Source: NVTR01 sp036479015 | Lineage (GTDB): Bacteria; Pseudomonadota; Alphaproteobacteria; Rhodobacterales; Rhodobacteraceae | Assembly (NCBI GenBank): GCA_036479015.1 | Contig: JAZGFB010000042.1 | Location: 1 to 51,956, forward strand | Reading direction: 5' to 3' | DNA length: 51,956 bases | The notes under the pieces: model-generated | Database searches by the model: none | Seen by the model: only the letters and a program-made list of their open reading frames with translations | Told to the model about the DNA's origin: nothing | Translations under genes and position numbers: made by a program | Shown: positions 31,984 through 40,915 of the stretch, one piece after another | Layout of the letters: every line of letters begins with the position of its first letter | Numbering within the stretch: the stretch's first letter is position 1

Positions 31984-34050
31984 ATGCAGGGGACCGTCAT
32001 ATTAAGCCCATTGGTGTCCTGGCCTTTGCTGTTTGGCGCTGGCGTTTTGGTGGTGTTGATTGTGGCCTTTGCTGTTTGGCGCGGGCTGGGCGGTTGGTGG
32101 TTGCGTGGGGTGGCGTTTTTTGTGCTGCTGACGGCGCTGGCAAACCCGTCATTGCAACAGGAAAACCGCACTTCTTTAGACGATATCGTTGTATTGCTTG
32201 TGGACCGTACTGCAAGTCAGGTCATTTCTGACAGGCCGGCCCAGGTTGATGTGGCAATTGCGGCGGTTACTGAGCGTATCTCTGCGCGACCGAATACCGA
32301 GCTTAAGGTTTTGGAACTTGGCGATGCTGATGGTGATGGCGGCACATTACTGTTGTCGCGGCTGGAAAAGGGATTGGCGGAAATTCCGCAATCGCGCCTG
32401 GCTGGAGTGATCATGCTGAGCGATGGTCAGGTGCATGATCTGGCTGCTGAACCCGATATTGGGGCACCACTGCACCTGCTGCTTACAGGCCATCAGGATG
32501 ATTGGGACAGGCGATTGATCGTCAAAAATGCGCCGGCATTTGCCATATTGGGCGAACCGGTTGAAATGACCGTAAGGATTGAGGATCAGGGGCTGGTTCC
32601 AGCCGGTATTAGAGCAGTAGCAACGCTCAGTATTTCGGTTGATGGGGGGGCGGCGCAATCGATCAGGTTGCCAGTTGGCGAAGATGTGAACTTTCCAATT
32701 GATGTTGCACATGGCGGCATGAATGTCATCCAATTCCAGGTAGAAACCATGCCTGGTGAACTGACAGACCGCAACAATTCCGCTGTTATTCAGATCAATG
32801 GGGTGCGCGACAGATTGCGGGTGCTTTTGGTCAGCGGAGAGCCCTATCCAGGTGGGCGAACATGGCGTAACCTATTGAAATCAGACAGTTCTGTTGATTT
32901 GGTGCATTTTACAATTTTACGCCCGCCGCAGAAACAGGATCGGGTGCCGGTGGCCGAGCTGTCACTGATAGCGTTTCCAACGCGCGAGCTGTTTCTGGAT
33001 AAGGTGGATGAGTTTGATTTGATCATATTTGACCGCTACCGACGCCGTGGAATTTTGCCGGCCATCTATCTGGAAAGCGTGCGCCAATACGTTGAAGATG
33101 GCGGCGCTGTTCTGGTGGCTGCCGGGCCGGCATTTGCGTCAGCGGACAGTTTGTTTCGCTCGCCCCTGGGGCAAGTAATGCCTGCCGAGCCGACGTCACG
33201 GATAATAGAAGGTGGGTTCCAGCCAATGATTTCCGAGCTTGGTCAGAAGCACCCGGTGACCCAGGGACTGGATGAGAAGGTTAAGAAAACAGAAGAAGGC
33301 CCTGGCTGGGGCCGGTGGTTCCGTCAGGTTGAGCTGTCTGCAACGGCGGGAAACACTGTGATGACTGGCGCTGAGGAACAGCCCTTGTTGGTGCTGGATC
33401 GGGTGGGTGAAGGACGCATAGCTTTGCTGGCATCTGACCACGTTTGGCTCTGGAGCCGGGGATATGAGGGAGGTGGCCCGCAACAGGAATTGCTGCGCCG
33501 TCTGGCCCATTGGATGATGAAGGAACCCGAGCTGGAAGAAGAGGCGTTGACGGCTGTTGCCGAGGGGCAAAATATGGTGATCACCCGGCGCAGCCTGGGG
33601 GATGGCCCGCGCTCGGTTGAAGTGGTCGGCCCGGATGGCACGTTGACGGTGTTGCCGATGCAAGAGGTCGCGCCGGGGCGATTTGTGACTGAGTTTGCAG
33701 CGCCCCAGATTGGCCTGTATCGGTTGGCGCAAGCGGGCGAAGATGCCGTCATAGCGCTTGGGCCGTCATCGCCCCGGGAATTTGAGGAAACCGTGGCAAC
33801 CGGGGAAAAATTGGCTGCCCATGTGCAGGCGACCCGGGGCGGCATTCTGGCGTTGGAGGCCGGGATGCCGGATATCAGAACGGTGCGGGCTGGCCGTGTT
33901 GCTGCAGGCCGTGGCTGGATTGGCATCACCCCACGCGACGCGTATTTGACGACGGATGTGACGATTGCGCCGCTGGTGCCGGCTTGGTTGCTATTGCTGC
34001 TTTCTGCGCTGCTGTCAGTTGGCGCGTGGTTGCGCGAAGGGCGCAGATAA
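31984..34050 (+). CDS. Large membrane protein with VWA-like and glutamine amidotransferase-like regions
   Basis: A 688-residue membrane protein beginning immediately after the previous stop. Two helices lie near residues 10-30 and 37-53, followed by a VWA-like strand with DIVVLLVDRTASQV. Mid-protein segments such as LRVLLVSGEPYPGGRTWRNL and VEDGGAVLVAAGPAF recall class I glutamine amidotransferase-like folds, without an evident catalytic Cys. A last helix (AWLLLLLSALLSVGAWL) anchors the C-terminus. It has no recognised enzyme activity. Last gene of the MoxR-DUF58-DUF4159 cluster and likely a structural partner of the DUF4159 protein. Confidence 0.8.
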   Translation: MQGTVILSPLVSWPLLFGAGVLVVLIVAFAVWRGLGGWWLRGVAFFVLLTALANPSLQQENRTSLDDIVVLLVDRTASQVISDRPAQVDVAIAAVTERISARPNTELKVLELGDADGDGGTLLLSRLEKGLAEIPQSRLAGVIMLSDGQVHDLAAEPDIGAPLHLLLTGHQDDWDRRLIVKNAPAFAILGEPVEMTVRIEDQGLVPAGIRAVATLSISVDGGAAQSIRLPVGEDVNFPIDVAHGGMNVIQFQVETMPGELTDRNNSAVIQINGVRDRLRVLLVSGEPYPGGRTWRNLLKSDSSVDLVHFTILRPPQKQDRVPVAELSLIAFPTRELFLDKVDEFDLIIFDRYRRRGILPAIYLESVRQYVEDGGAVLVAAGPAFASADSLFRSPLGQVMPAEPTSRIIEGGFQPMISELGQKHPVTQGLDEKVKKTEEGPGWGRWFRQVELSATAGNTVMTGAEEQPLLVLDRVGEGRIALLASDHVWLWSRGYEGGGPQQELLRRLAHWMMKEPELEEEALTAVAEGQNMVITRRSLGDGPRSVEVVGPDGTLTVLPMQEVAPGRFVTEFAAPQIGLYRLAQAGEDAVIALGPSSPREFEETVATGEKLAAHVQATRGGILALEAGMPDIRTVRAGRVAAGRGWIGITPRDAYLTTDVTIAPLVPAWLLLLLSALLSVGAWLREGRR

Positions 34051-34057
34051 CGCAGCG

Positions 34058-34411
34058 CTAGCCGGGAAGGTCGACCCTAAAAAGCCCGTCAAACCAGCCG
34101 TCAATATTGTCCCGTGCCCGGATTGAAATGAACGCCGTGCCACTGGGGATGTCGACTGATCCAAGGGATCGGGTAAAGGGTTGTTCGTTGACATGGGGGT
34201 GGCCCAGAACGCGGATGCCCAGGCTGTTGCCATCGGCGTCAAGCACCTCCCATCCATCGGCGTAGTGGTCCCAACCGGTGTCCGGGTGGCTGAGCGTGAC
34301 AGATATTGTCCAGCTGGTGCCCGATTGGGAAAGGCCTACGTCTTTGACTACCGGCGCATCGGCATATGCCGGAAAGGCAAGCAGGAGGGGTATCATTAGG
34401 ATATGTTTCAT
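34058..34411 (-). CDS. Small secreted protein of unknown function
   Basis: A 117-residue protein with a signal peptide (MKHILMIPLLLAFPAYA, cleavage likely after AYA). The mature part is a probable beta-sandwich: VGLSQSGTSWTISVTLSHPD, GWDHYADGWEVLDADGNSLG, GHPHVNEQPFTRSLG. Two His and several Trp/Tyr are in conserved-looking positions. I recall homologues in Rhodobacterales but know no function. It is convergent with the MoxR cluster, 7 bp from its end. Confidence 0.72.
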   Translation of the reverse strand: MKHILMIPLLLAFPAYADAPVVKDVGLSQSGTSWTISVTLSHPDTGWDHYADGWEVLDADGNSLGIRVLGHPHVNEQPFTRSLGSVDIPSGTAFISIRARDNIDGWFDGLFRVDLPG

Positions 34412-34523
34412 GGGCAGAATATGTCACATCCATGGCGATAATGTCCAAACACAATAACGTCGGGTTGCGAATTTTAATAATTGGTAGTATTTTGTTACCA
34501 ATACTTACGGGGGCAAAATCAAA

Positions 34524-35972
34524 ATGGAAATGCCACGACCTGACGATCGCATTATGGCGCTAAAACCGCAGTTGGTCGCCCGGTTGCTGGCTGTGCTGCC
34601 AGCAGATGCGGTGATCCATGACCCCACTGAGACCCGCGCCTATGAATGTGATGGGCTAAGCGCCTATCGCTGCCCGCCGCTGGCTGCTGTACTGCCGCGC
34701 AGCACGGCAGAGGTGTCAGAAGTTCTGGCCATATGCCATGAAATGGGCGTGCCGGTGGTGCCGCGCGGGGCCGGAACATCGCTGTCGGGTGGGGCTTTGC
34801 CGACCGCCGATTGTGTCATACTGGGTGTGGCGCGGATGACGGATGTTTTGGAGACCGACTATGACAACCGTTTCATTCGGGTGCAGTCGGGGCGTACCAA
34901 CCTGTCAGTTACCGGCGCGGTTGAAGAAAACGGGTTTTTCTATGCGCCAGATCCATCGTCACAGCTTGCCTGTGCAATAGCGGGCAACATTGCCATGAAC
35001 TCCGGTGGCGCCCATTGTCTGAAATATGGCGTGACGACCAATAACCTGTTGGGGGTTACGATGGTGATGATGGATGGCAGTGTTGTGGAAATTGGCGGTG
35101 CCTACCTGGATGCCGGTGGGCTTGATCTGCTGGGGCTGATCTGTGGCTCAGAGGGGCAGCTTGGGGTTGTGACCGAGGCGGTGCTGAAAATAGTGCCCAA
35201 ACCGGAAGGGGCGCGCCCGATGTTGATTGGGTTTGATGCAAATGAGGTGGCAGGGGCCTGTGTATCAGACATCATACGCGCCGGAATATTGCCTGTGGCG
35301 ATCGAATTTATGGATCGTCCCTGCATTCGAATTACCGAAGAGTTCGCCAAAGCCGGCTATCCCGATTGTGAAGCGATGCTGATTGTAGAGGTCGAAGGAT
35401 CAGAGGCGGAAATAGACGCGCAATTGGCGCGCATCAGTGCGATTGCACAAAAGCATAACCCTGTCGCTATGCGGATTTCCAAATCAGCGGATGAAAGTGC
35501 TCGCATCTGGTTGGGGCGAAAATCGGCATTTGGTGCCATGGGGCAGATCAATGATTACATGTGTCTGGATGGCACGATCCCGGTTTCTGAACTGCCGGGC
35601 GTTTTGAAGCGGATTGCAGAGCTGTCCAAGCAGTTTGGCCTGGATGTGGCGAATGTGTTTCATGCGGGGGACGGTAATATGCACCCACTGATCTTGTATG
35701 ATGCCAACAAACCGGGCGATCTGGAAACCTGCGAGGCCTTTGGGGCGGAAATTCTAAAGCTGTGTGTGGACGTCGGTGGCTGTTTGACTGGAGAACATGG
35801 TGTTGGCATTGAAAAGCGCGACCTGATGGGGTGTCAGTTTTCGGCGCTGGACCTTGAGGCGCAGATGGCGGTGAAGGATGTGTTTGATCCGGCTTGGTTG
35901 CTGAACCCTGCGAAGGTATTTCCACTTGAAGCAACGCAGTTGCGCCGGGCTGGTGATGGCAGTGGGCGTTGA
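34524..35972 (+). CDS. glcD: Glycolate oxidase FAD subunit GlcD
   Basis: A 482-residue FAD-linked oxidase of the VAO/PCMH fold that oxidises glycolate (or another 2-hydroxy acid) to glyoxylate. FAD-binding segments are PVVPRGAGTSLSGGALP, NIAMNSGGAHCLKYG and GSEGQLGVVTEA. The C-terminal active-site region has FHAGDGNMHPLILYD and LTGEHGVGIEKRDLMG. Starts at 34524, 34530 and 34554 are possible; none has a strong ribosome binding site. It leads the glcDEF operon; glcE follows after a short repeat element. Confidence 0.93.
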   Translation: MEMPRPDDRIMALKPQLVARLLAVLPADAVIHDPTETRAYECDGLSAYRCPPLAAVLPRSTAEVSEVLAICHEMGVPVVPRGAGTSLSGGALPTADCVILGVARMTDVLETDYDNRFIRVQSGRTNLSVTGAVEENGFFYAPDPSSQLACAIAGNIAMNSGGAHCLKYGVTTNNLLGVTMVMMDGSVVEIGGAYLDAGGLDLLGLICGSEGQLGVVTEAVLKIVPKPEGARPMLIGFDANEVAGACVSDIIRAGILPVAIEFMDRPCIRITEEFAKAGYPDCEAMLIVEVEGSEAEIDAQLARISAIAQKHNPVAMRISKSADESARIWLGRKSAFGAMGQINDYMCLDGTIPVSELPGVLKRIAELSKQFGLDVANVFHAGDGNMHPLILYDANKPGDLETCEAFGAEILKLCVDVGGCLTGEHGVGIEKRDLMGCQFSALDLEAQMAVKDVFDPAWLLNPAKVFPLEATQLRRAGDGSGR

Positions 35973-35978
35973 AAAACC

Positions 35979-36028
35979 AGGGGGCTGCCTGCCCCCTGAC
36001 CCCCGAAGATACTATAGGAACAAAGATG
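35979..36028 (+). repeat. Terminator-like dispersed element between glcD and glcE
   Basis: AGGGGGC (35979-35985) pairs with GCCCCCT (35991-35997), then ACCCCCGAAGATACTATAGG and AACAAAGATGG follow. This is the same class of element as at 10061, 19463 and 50401. In many copies it lies after genes as a putative terminator. Here it is inside an operon, has no T-run, and supplies the AGGA and the ATG used by glcE. Confidence 0.6.
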
Positions 36029-37180
36029 GGTATAGCTGTGCTGACACCTGAAAGCGAAGCGGAATTGGCTGAGGTGGTGGCCCGGGCGACCGGCCCTTTG
36101 GTGGTGCAGGGGGGCGGTACGCGGATGCTCGCTTTGTCAGGGCAGGTGTTATCAACCGCTGGGCTGAGCGGGGTCACCCGTTATGATCCCGGCGCGTTGA
36201 CCATAGTTGCGCAAGCCGGAACACCGGTGGCGCAGATCGAAGCCACGCTGGATGCTGAGGGTCAGCGGCTGGCGTTTGAGCCGATGGATCACCGGGTTTT
36301 GCTGGGCCGTACTGGTGAACCAACTATTGGCGGTGTTGTGGTCGGCAATGTGTCGGGGCCGCGACGGGTGGCTGTTGGGGCGTGCAGGGATTTTTTGTTG
36401 GGGGTGCGGTTCGTTGATGGGCAGGGCCGCATCATCAAAAACGGCGGGCGGGTGATGAAGAATGTTACCGGCTATGATTTGACCAAGCTTATGGCAGGGA
36501 GCTTTGGCACATTGGGGGTGTTGAGCGAGGTGTCGTTGAAAGTACTGCCCAAGCCAGATGTGACGGAGAGTTTGATGCTGTATTGGGCAAAAGAGAGCGC
36601 CAGCGATCACGACGCGGTGCGGGCGATGTCGGTGGCGCTTGGATCACCCTATGAGGTGACTGGGGCGGTGCATTTCACACAAACAGATGTAGGCTGGCCG
36701 ATAACCATCATACGTGTTGAAGGGACGCAGGCGTCGGTGACTTACCGGCTTGGGAAGTTGCGTGAATTGCTGGCTGGGTTGGGGGATGTTGTTCTGGTGA
36801 GCGACCCTGACAAGGTGGCAGTACAGTGGAGATCAATCCGGGACGTTGAAGAGTGGGCAGGGAGTGGTGAGGATATCTGGCGGATTTCGGTAAAGCCGAC
36901 AGATGCACCCGGTATCGTAGCCAAAATGCCAGACGGGACCCGGGTTAGGTATGATTGGGGTGGTGGGTTGATTTGGGCGGCCTGTGATCAGGGGACAGAT
37001 CTGCGCACAGAAATCGGCGGTTTTTCCGGCCATGCAACGCTTGTTCATACCCTGCGTGATGGCCCATTGGGCTTTAGCCGGCTCCAGCCAGAGCCAGCCC
37101 AGATCGCCGCAATAACTACCGGGTTGCGACAAAAATTTGATCCGCGTGGGATATTGAACCCTGGCTTGATGGGGCCCTGA
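36026..37180 (+). CDS. glcE: Glycolate oxidase FAD-binding subunit GlcE
   Basis: A 384-residue FAD-binding PCMH-type subunit. It pairs with GlcD and GlcF in the membrane-associated glycolate oxidase. Segments LVVQGGGTRMLALSG, PGALTIVAQAGTPVAQIEA, IGGVVVGNVSGPRRVAVGA and NGGRVMKNVTGYDLTKLMAG carry the FAD-binding fold. The frame is open 19 codons upstream through the repeat element, but alignment-type features start at MGIAVLTPE and AGGA lies 5 nt before that ATG. It ends one base before glcF. Confidence 0.92.
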   Translation: MGIAVLTPESEAELAEVVARATGPLVVQGGGTRMLALSGQVLSTAGLSGVTRYDPGALTIVAQAGTPVAQIEATLDAEGQRLAFEPMDHRVLLGRTGEPTIGGVVVGNVSGPRRVAVGACRDFLLGVRFVDGQGRIIKNGGRVMKNVTGYDLTKLMAGSFGTLGVLSEVSLKVLPKPDVTESLMLYWAKESASDHDAVRAMSVALGSPYEVTGAVHFTQTDVGWPITIIRVEGTQASVTYRLGKLRELLAGLGDVVLVSDPDKVAVQWRSIRDVEEWAGSGEDIWRISVKPTDAPGIVAKMPDGTRVRYDWGGGLIWAACDQGTDLRTEIGGFSGHATLVHTLRDGPLGFSRLQPEPAQIAAITTGLRQKFDPRGILNPGLMGP

Positions 37181-37181
37181 T

Positions 37182-38474
37182 ATGAAAACAAATTTCACCC
37201 CAGAGCAGTTGCGTGACCCTGCTATTGCCCAAGCCAATGACATATTGCGCGCCTGTGTGCATTGCGGGTTTTGCACGGCGACTTGCCCAACCTACCAGGT
37301 GCTGGGGGACGAATTGGACAGCCCGCGCGGCCGGATATATCTGATCAAGGATATGCTGGAAAACAACCGCCCTGCGGATTCAAAAACAGTCAAGCATATT
37401 GACCGCTGCCTAAGTTGCCTGGCCTGCATGACCACATGCCCATCCGGGGTGAATTATATGCATCTTTTGGATCACGCGCGGGTGCATATTGAAAAGACCT
37501 ACAGGCGGCCGGTATTTGAACGAATATTGCGATGGGTTCTTGCCGCCATATTGCCCTATCCCGGCCGGTTTCGGCTGGCGCTGGTGGCAGCAAAGATAGC
37601 CCGCCCGTTTCGGGCGTTGGTGCCGGATCGGCGGCTGCGCGCAATGCTGGAAATGGCGCCAAAGCATATTCCGCCGGTCAGTCGCCGCGATGATCCGCAG
37701 GTGTTTTTGGCCAAAGGTGCGCGAAAAATGCGCGTTGCCCTGCTGACGGGGTGCGCGCAAAAGGCGCTGAACACTAACATCAATGATGCCACTATTCGGC
37801 TACTGACACGGTTGGGATGCGATGTTGTGGTCGCCCGCGGAATGGGGTGTTGTGGCGCATTGGTACACCACATGGGGCAAGAGGATAACGCCCATGCGGC
37901 GGCTGCCAAAAACATCGCGGCTTGGATGGCTGAGGTGCAGGGCGACGGTTTGGACGCGGTGGTGATCAACGCTTCTGGCTGTGGCACCACGGTCAAAGAT
38001 TATAGGCATATGTTGCGCAACACCGCGTTGGCACAGGATGCTGTTTTGGTTTCGGGCATGGCGATGGATATCACCGAGATTCTGGGAAAACTAGAGCTGC
38101 CGCAAGCGGATATGGGAATGCGCGTGGCCTATCACGGGGCGTGTTCGTTGCAACATGGGCAGCAGATAAAACTATTGCCCAAGGAATTATTGAAACAGGC
38201 CGGATTTGAGGTTGTGGAACCAGCGGATTCACATTTGTGTTGCGGTTCTGCGGGAACATATAACCTGCTGCAACCAGAGATTTCGGCGACCTTAAAATCG
38301 CGGAAGGTTACGGCTTTGGAAGCTACTGAACCCCAGGTTATCGCCGCTGGAAATATCGGCTGTATGGTGCAAATTGCAAGCGGATCTGATGTGCCTGTGG
38401 TGCATATAGTTGAACTATTGGACTGGGCCACAGGCGGGCCCACGCCCCGTTCTTTGCCCACAGTCAGGCCATAA
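37182..38474 (+). CDS. glcF: Glycolate oxidase iron-sulfur subunit GlcF
   Basis: A 430-residue iron-sulfur subunit. Two N-terminal [4Fe-4S] sites are CVHCGFCTATCPTY and CLSCLACMTTCPSG. Two CCG-type cysteine-rich domains follow (RGMGCCGALVHHMG; AYHGACSLQHGQQ and DSHLCCGSAG). It passes electrons from the FAD subunits to the quinone pool. The start follows the glcE stop by one base. The whole glcDEF set allows use of glycolate, a major product of marine phytoplankton. Confidence 0.95.
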   Translation: MKTNFTPEQLRDPAIAQANDILRACVHCGFCTATCPTYQVLGDELDSPRGRIYLIKDMLENNRPADSKTVKHIDRCLSCLACMTTCPSGVNYMHLLDHARVHIEKTYRRPVFERILRWVLAAILPYPGRFRLALVAAKIARPFRALVPDRRLRAMLEMAPKHIPPVSRRDDPQVFLAKGARKMRVALLTGCAQKALNTNINDATIRLLTRLGCDVVVARGMGCCGALVHHMGQEDNAHAAAAKNIAAWMAEVQGDGLDAVVINASGCGTTVKDYRHMLRNTALAQDAVLVSGMAMDITEILGKLELPQADMGMRVAYHGACSLQHGQQIKLLPKELLKQAGFEVVEPADSHLCCGSAGTYNLLQPEISATLKSRKVTALEATEPQVIAAGNIGCMVQIASGSDVPVVHIVELLDWATGGPTPRSLPTVRP

Positions 38475-38524
38475 TTCCGCCTGAACATGCCGATACCACA
38501 TATCTGATATTTATGAGGGCGCGC

Positions 38525-39346
38525 ATGGTGAAATCTTGGTTCATGGCGGTGATGTTGACGTTGGTTTCGTCGACGGGCTCTGCTGCGGATAATTCAGATT
38601 TACGTTCATTGATGACCATCGGCGACAATCGCGGCTGGGAAGCTGTGGGGCGGCTTAACTTTGCAGGCCAGTCATATTGCACCGGTGCGTTGATCGCGCC
38701 TGACCTTGTGCTGACGGCGGCCCATTGCCTGTATGACCGGGTAAGCGGCTATCGCTACAAGTCAAATGAAATTGAGTTTCTGGCAGGATGGCGCAACGGG
38801 CGGGCCGATGCGCGGGGGCAGGTTTCCCATGTCATCGCTCATCCTGATTTTGAGTTCACAAGCGACGATCAAACCGTCAGAATTGCCAATGACCTCGCGC
38901 TTCTAAAGCTGACACAACCCATCAGAGCCCCATCGGTGAAGCCGTTCGAAACTGACGGCATGCCGCGAAAAGGCGCTGATGTTGGTGTTGTATCCTATGG
39001 CCGCGGACGGGCTGATACACCTTCAATCCAGGAAGTATGCCAAGTATTGGCACGGCGTTCTGGAACCTTGGTCATGTCCTGTGATGTTGAACATGGGTCC
39101 TCTGGGGCACCGGTTTTCATAATTGGCGAAGATGGTGTGGCGCGCATTGTATCGGTTATTGTCGCCAAGGCCCAAGTCAGTGGCCGGGAAGTGGCGCTTG
39201 GGACCAATATGCAAAAACCGCTGCAAGACTTGATGGCTTTGGTTGCCCATTCTGAAGCCGTGGAATCTGAGCCTGTCGTAACTGTTAGGGTTTTACGATT
39301 GAGTGATACCAACGGTAATAGCGGCGCAAAATTTGTGCGGCCATAA
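38525..39346 (+). CDS. Secreted trypsin-like serine protease (first of a tandem pair)
   Basis: A 273-residue S1-family protease with a signal peptide (KSWFMAVMLTLVSSTGSAAD). The catalytic triad is His67 (TAAHCLYD), Asp123 (NDLALLKL) and Ser193 (GSSGAPVF). The primary-specificity pocket cannot be read with confidence. Thirty residues at the C-terminus after the protease fold end in GNSGAKFVRP, almost the same tail as the next gene. GAGG lies 6 nt before the ATG at 38525, which is preferred over the ATG four codons upstream. Only 12 bp separate it from its paralogue. Confidence 0.88.
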   Translation: MVKSWFMAVMLTLVSSTGSAADNSDLRSLMTIGDNRGWEAVGRLNFAGQSYCTGALIAPDLVLTAAHCLYDRVSGYRYKSNEIEFLAGWRNGRADARGQVSHVIAHPDFEFTSDDQTVRIANDLALLKLTQPIRAPSVKPFETDGMPRKGADVGVVSYGRGRADTPSIQEVCQVLARRSGTLVMSCDVEHGSSGAPVFIIGEDGVARIVSVIVAKAQVSGREVALGTNMQKPLQDLMALVAHSEAVESEPVVTVRVLRLSDTNGNSGAKFVRP

Positions 39347-39358
39347 GGGGGTATTGGG

Positions 39359-40180
39359 ATGAGTTCATTGCAAAGAATTGGCGCGCTTTTGTGTGTGCTA
39401 GTGTGCGCCTCGGCGGCAGTTGCACAGGACACGAAATTGCAAAGCCTGGACACCTGGGGCCTAAGCCGCGGCTGGGAAGGGGTGGGATTGCTGGATATTG
39501 CTGGTCGGGCCACCTGTACCGGGGTGATGATCCGGCCGGATCTGGTGTTGACGGCGGCCCATTGCCTGTTTGACAGCAACACTGGTCGTCTGACCCAACC
39601 GCATCTGGTGGAATTCAGGGCTGGTTGGCGCGATGGCAAATCCATTGCGTTACGGATGGGAAAAGCTGCGATTATTCATTCACAATACGTTACAAGCGGG
39701 CGACCCACAGGTGACAAGGTTAGAAATGATGTGGCGCTGTTGCAGTTGGCCACGCCGATACAGGCCACCCATGCCAACCCGTTTCGATCTGATGGTGGGG
39801 TCAGGCCAGGACAGAAAGTGAGCGTTGTTTCTTACGGAGCCGGACGAAATGACGCCCCTTCGCGACAAAAGGCATGCGATGTTCTGGATACGTCAGAGGG
39901 CTTGGTTGTGATGTCTTGTGATGTGGTGCCCGGGTCCTCAGGGGCGCCGGTATTTGCCAACCGGGACGGCCATCAAAGAATTGTCTCTTTGGTGTCGGCG
40001 CTTGGACATGTCAACGGACGGCAAGTGTCATATGGGATGGATATTCGTCAACCACTTGCAGAAATCCTAAAGGATTTTCAGGCGGGCCGTGGGGTTTACC
40101 CCGTAAAATCACTGGGTGCGCGCCGAATTACCATAGGTGACAACAATTCAACGGGCAGTGCCAAGTTCGTTAAGCCGTAA
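39359..40180 (+). CDS. Secreted trypsin-like serine protease (second of a tandem pair)
   Basis: A 273-residue paralogue of the preceding gene with the same layout: a signal peptide (IGALLCVLVCASAAVAQD), His68 (TAAHCLFD), Asp124 (NDVALLQL) and Ser194 (GSSGAPVF). Both begin the mature part with an SLDTWGLSRGWEGVG- or GDNRGWEAVG-type segment and share the GRATCTGVMI / GQSYCTGALI disulfide strand. The C-terminus is GSAKFVKP. The pair arose by tandem duplication and has since diverged substantially. Expected location is the periplasm or outside the cell. Confidence 0.88.
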   Translation: MSSLQRIGALLCVLVCASAAVAQDTKLQSLDTWGLSRGWEGVGLLDIAGRATCTGVMIRPDLVLTAAHCLFDSNTGRLTQPHLVEFRAGWRDGKSIALRMGKAAIIHSQYVTSGRPTGDKVRNDVALLQLATPIQATHANPFRSDGGVRPGQKVSVVSYGAGRNDAPSRQKACDVLDTSEGLVVMSCDVVPGSSGAPVFANRDGHQRIVSLVSALGHVNGRQVSYGMDIRQPLAEILKDFQAGRGVYPVKSLGARRITIGDNNSTGSAKFVKP

Positions 40181-40311
40181 ATTGTAGGGGTTGAAGTCCT
40201 GTTTTGGGGTTCTTACCTGATAATTGCAGGTGCTGGAAACGGGCCTGACATTGACCGCCTGTCCCATAGTGGAAGGCATTAAATCGGTATCGCTTTATAG
40301 GAGGATAACCC

Positions 40312-40779
40312 ATGCGAGGATTTGATTTTGCACCCCTACACCGTGCGTCTGTAGGATTTGACCAGATAGCTGACCTGATGGACCGGGTTTTGACAAATGA
40401 TGTCGCCCAACCCAGCTATCCACCATATAACATAGAAAAAATCGGCGAAGATGGATGGCGAATTTCTATTGCCGTGGCCGGGTTTTCGGAAACGGAACTG
40501 GATGTTGAAGTTCGTGAAAATTCACTGGTTGTGAAGGCTAAGAAGGCCAAGGAAGACGCGGAAAAAGCCTATTTGCACCGAGGTATTGCGACGCGTGCAT
40601 TTGAACGCCGGTTCCATTTGGCAGACCATGTGCGTGTTGTTGGTGCCAGCCATGCTGATGGCATGCTGAACATTGATCTGCACCGCGAAGTGCCTGAAGC
40701 ATTAAGGCCGCGCCGGATTGAAATTACGACAGCCGACACGCTGGATGCCAAGCCTTTACAGGCAAAAGCCAAAAAGTAA
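40312..40779 (+). CDS. Hsp20/alpha-crystallin small heat-shock protein
   Basis: A 155-residue small heat-shock protein of the IbpA type. It holds unfolded proteins in an ATP-independent way. N-terminal LHRASVGFDQIADLMDRVL and YPPYNIEKIGEDGWRISIAV are the class A proteobacterial signature. The alpha-crystallin core ends with HADGMLNIDLHREVPEALRP, with the I-x-I-like tail replaced by RRIEI. TAGGAGG precedes the ATG. The 130-bp upstream region has no heat-shock promoter that I would defend. A strong hairpin follows the gene. Confidence 0.93.
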   Translation: MRGFDFAPLHRASVGFDQIADLMDRVLTNDVAQPSYPPYNIEKIGEDGWRISIAVAGFSETELDVEVRENSLVVKAKKAKEDAEKAYLHRGIATRAFERRFHLADHVRVVGASHADGMLNIDLHREVPEALRPRRIEITTADTLDAKPLQAKAKK

Positions 40780-40801
40780 GCAGCGATACAATCAAGACAA
40801 T

Positions 40802-40836
40802 CGGGGGCAATTGATGCGAATTGCCCCCGTATTTTA
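40802..40836 (+). terminator. Terminator after hsp20
   Basis: CGGGGGCAATT (40802-40812) pairs perfectly with AATTGCCCCCG (40819-40829) around GATGCG, followed by TATTTTAA. An 11-bp stem with a weak T-tract, 23 bp after the hsp20 stop. Confidence 0.82.
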
Positions 40837-40915
40837 ACTAACATGTCTGGTTTTCGTTGATCGGTTACCATTCGCCGCCTACGGTTTGCTGGTTCGACAA
40901 GTAGTGGAGCCTGGC

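Noticed and set aside
40181..40311. Possible heat-shock (RpoH) promoter before hsp20
   Set aside because: TTGAAG- and CCCATA-like boxes occur but at wrong spacings, so no pair fits the known consensus.
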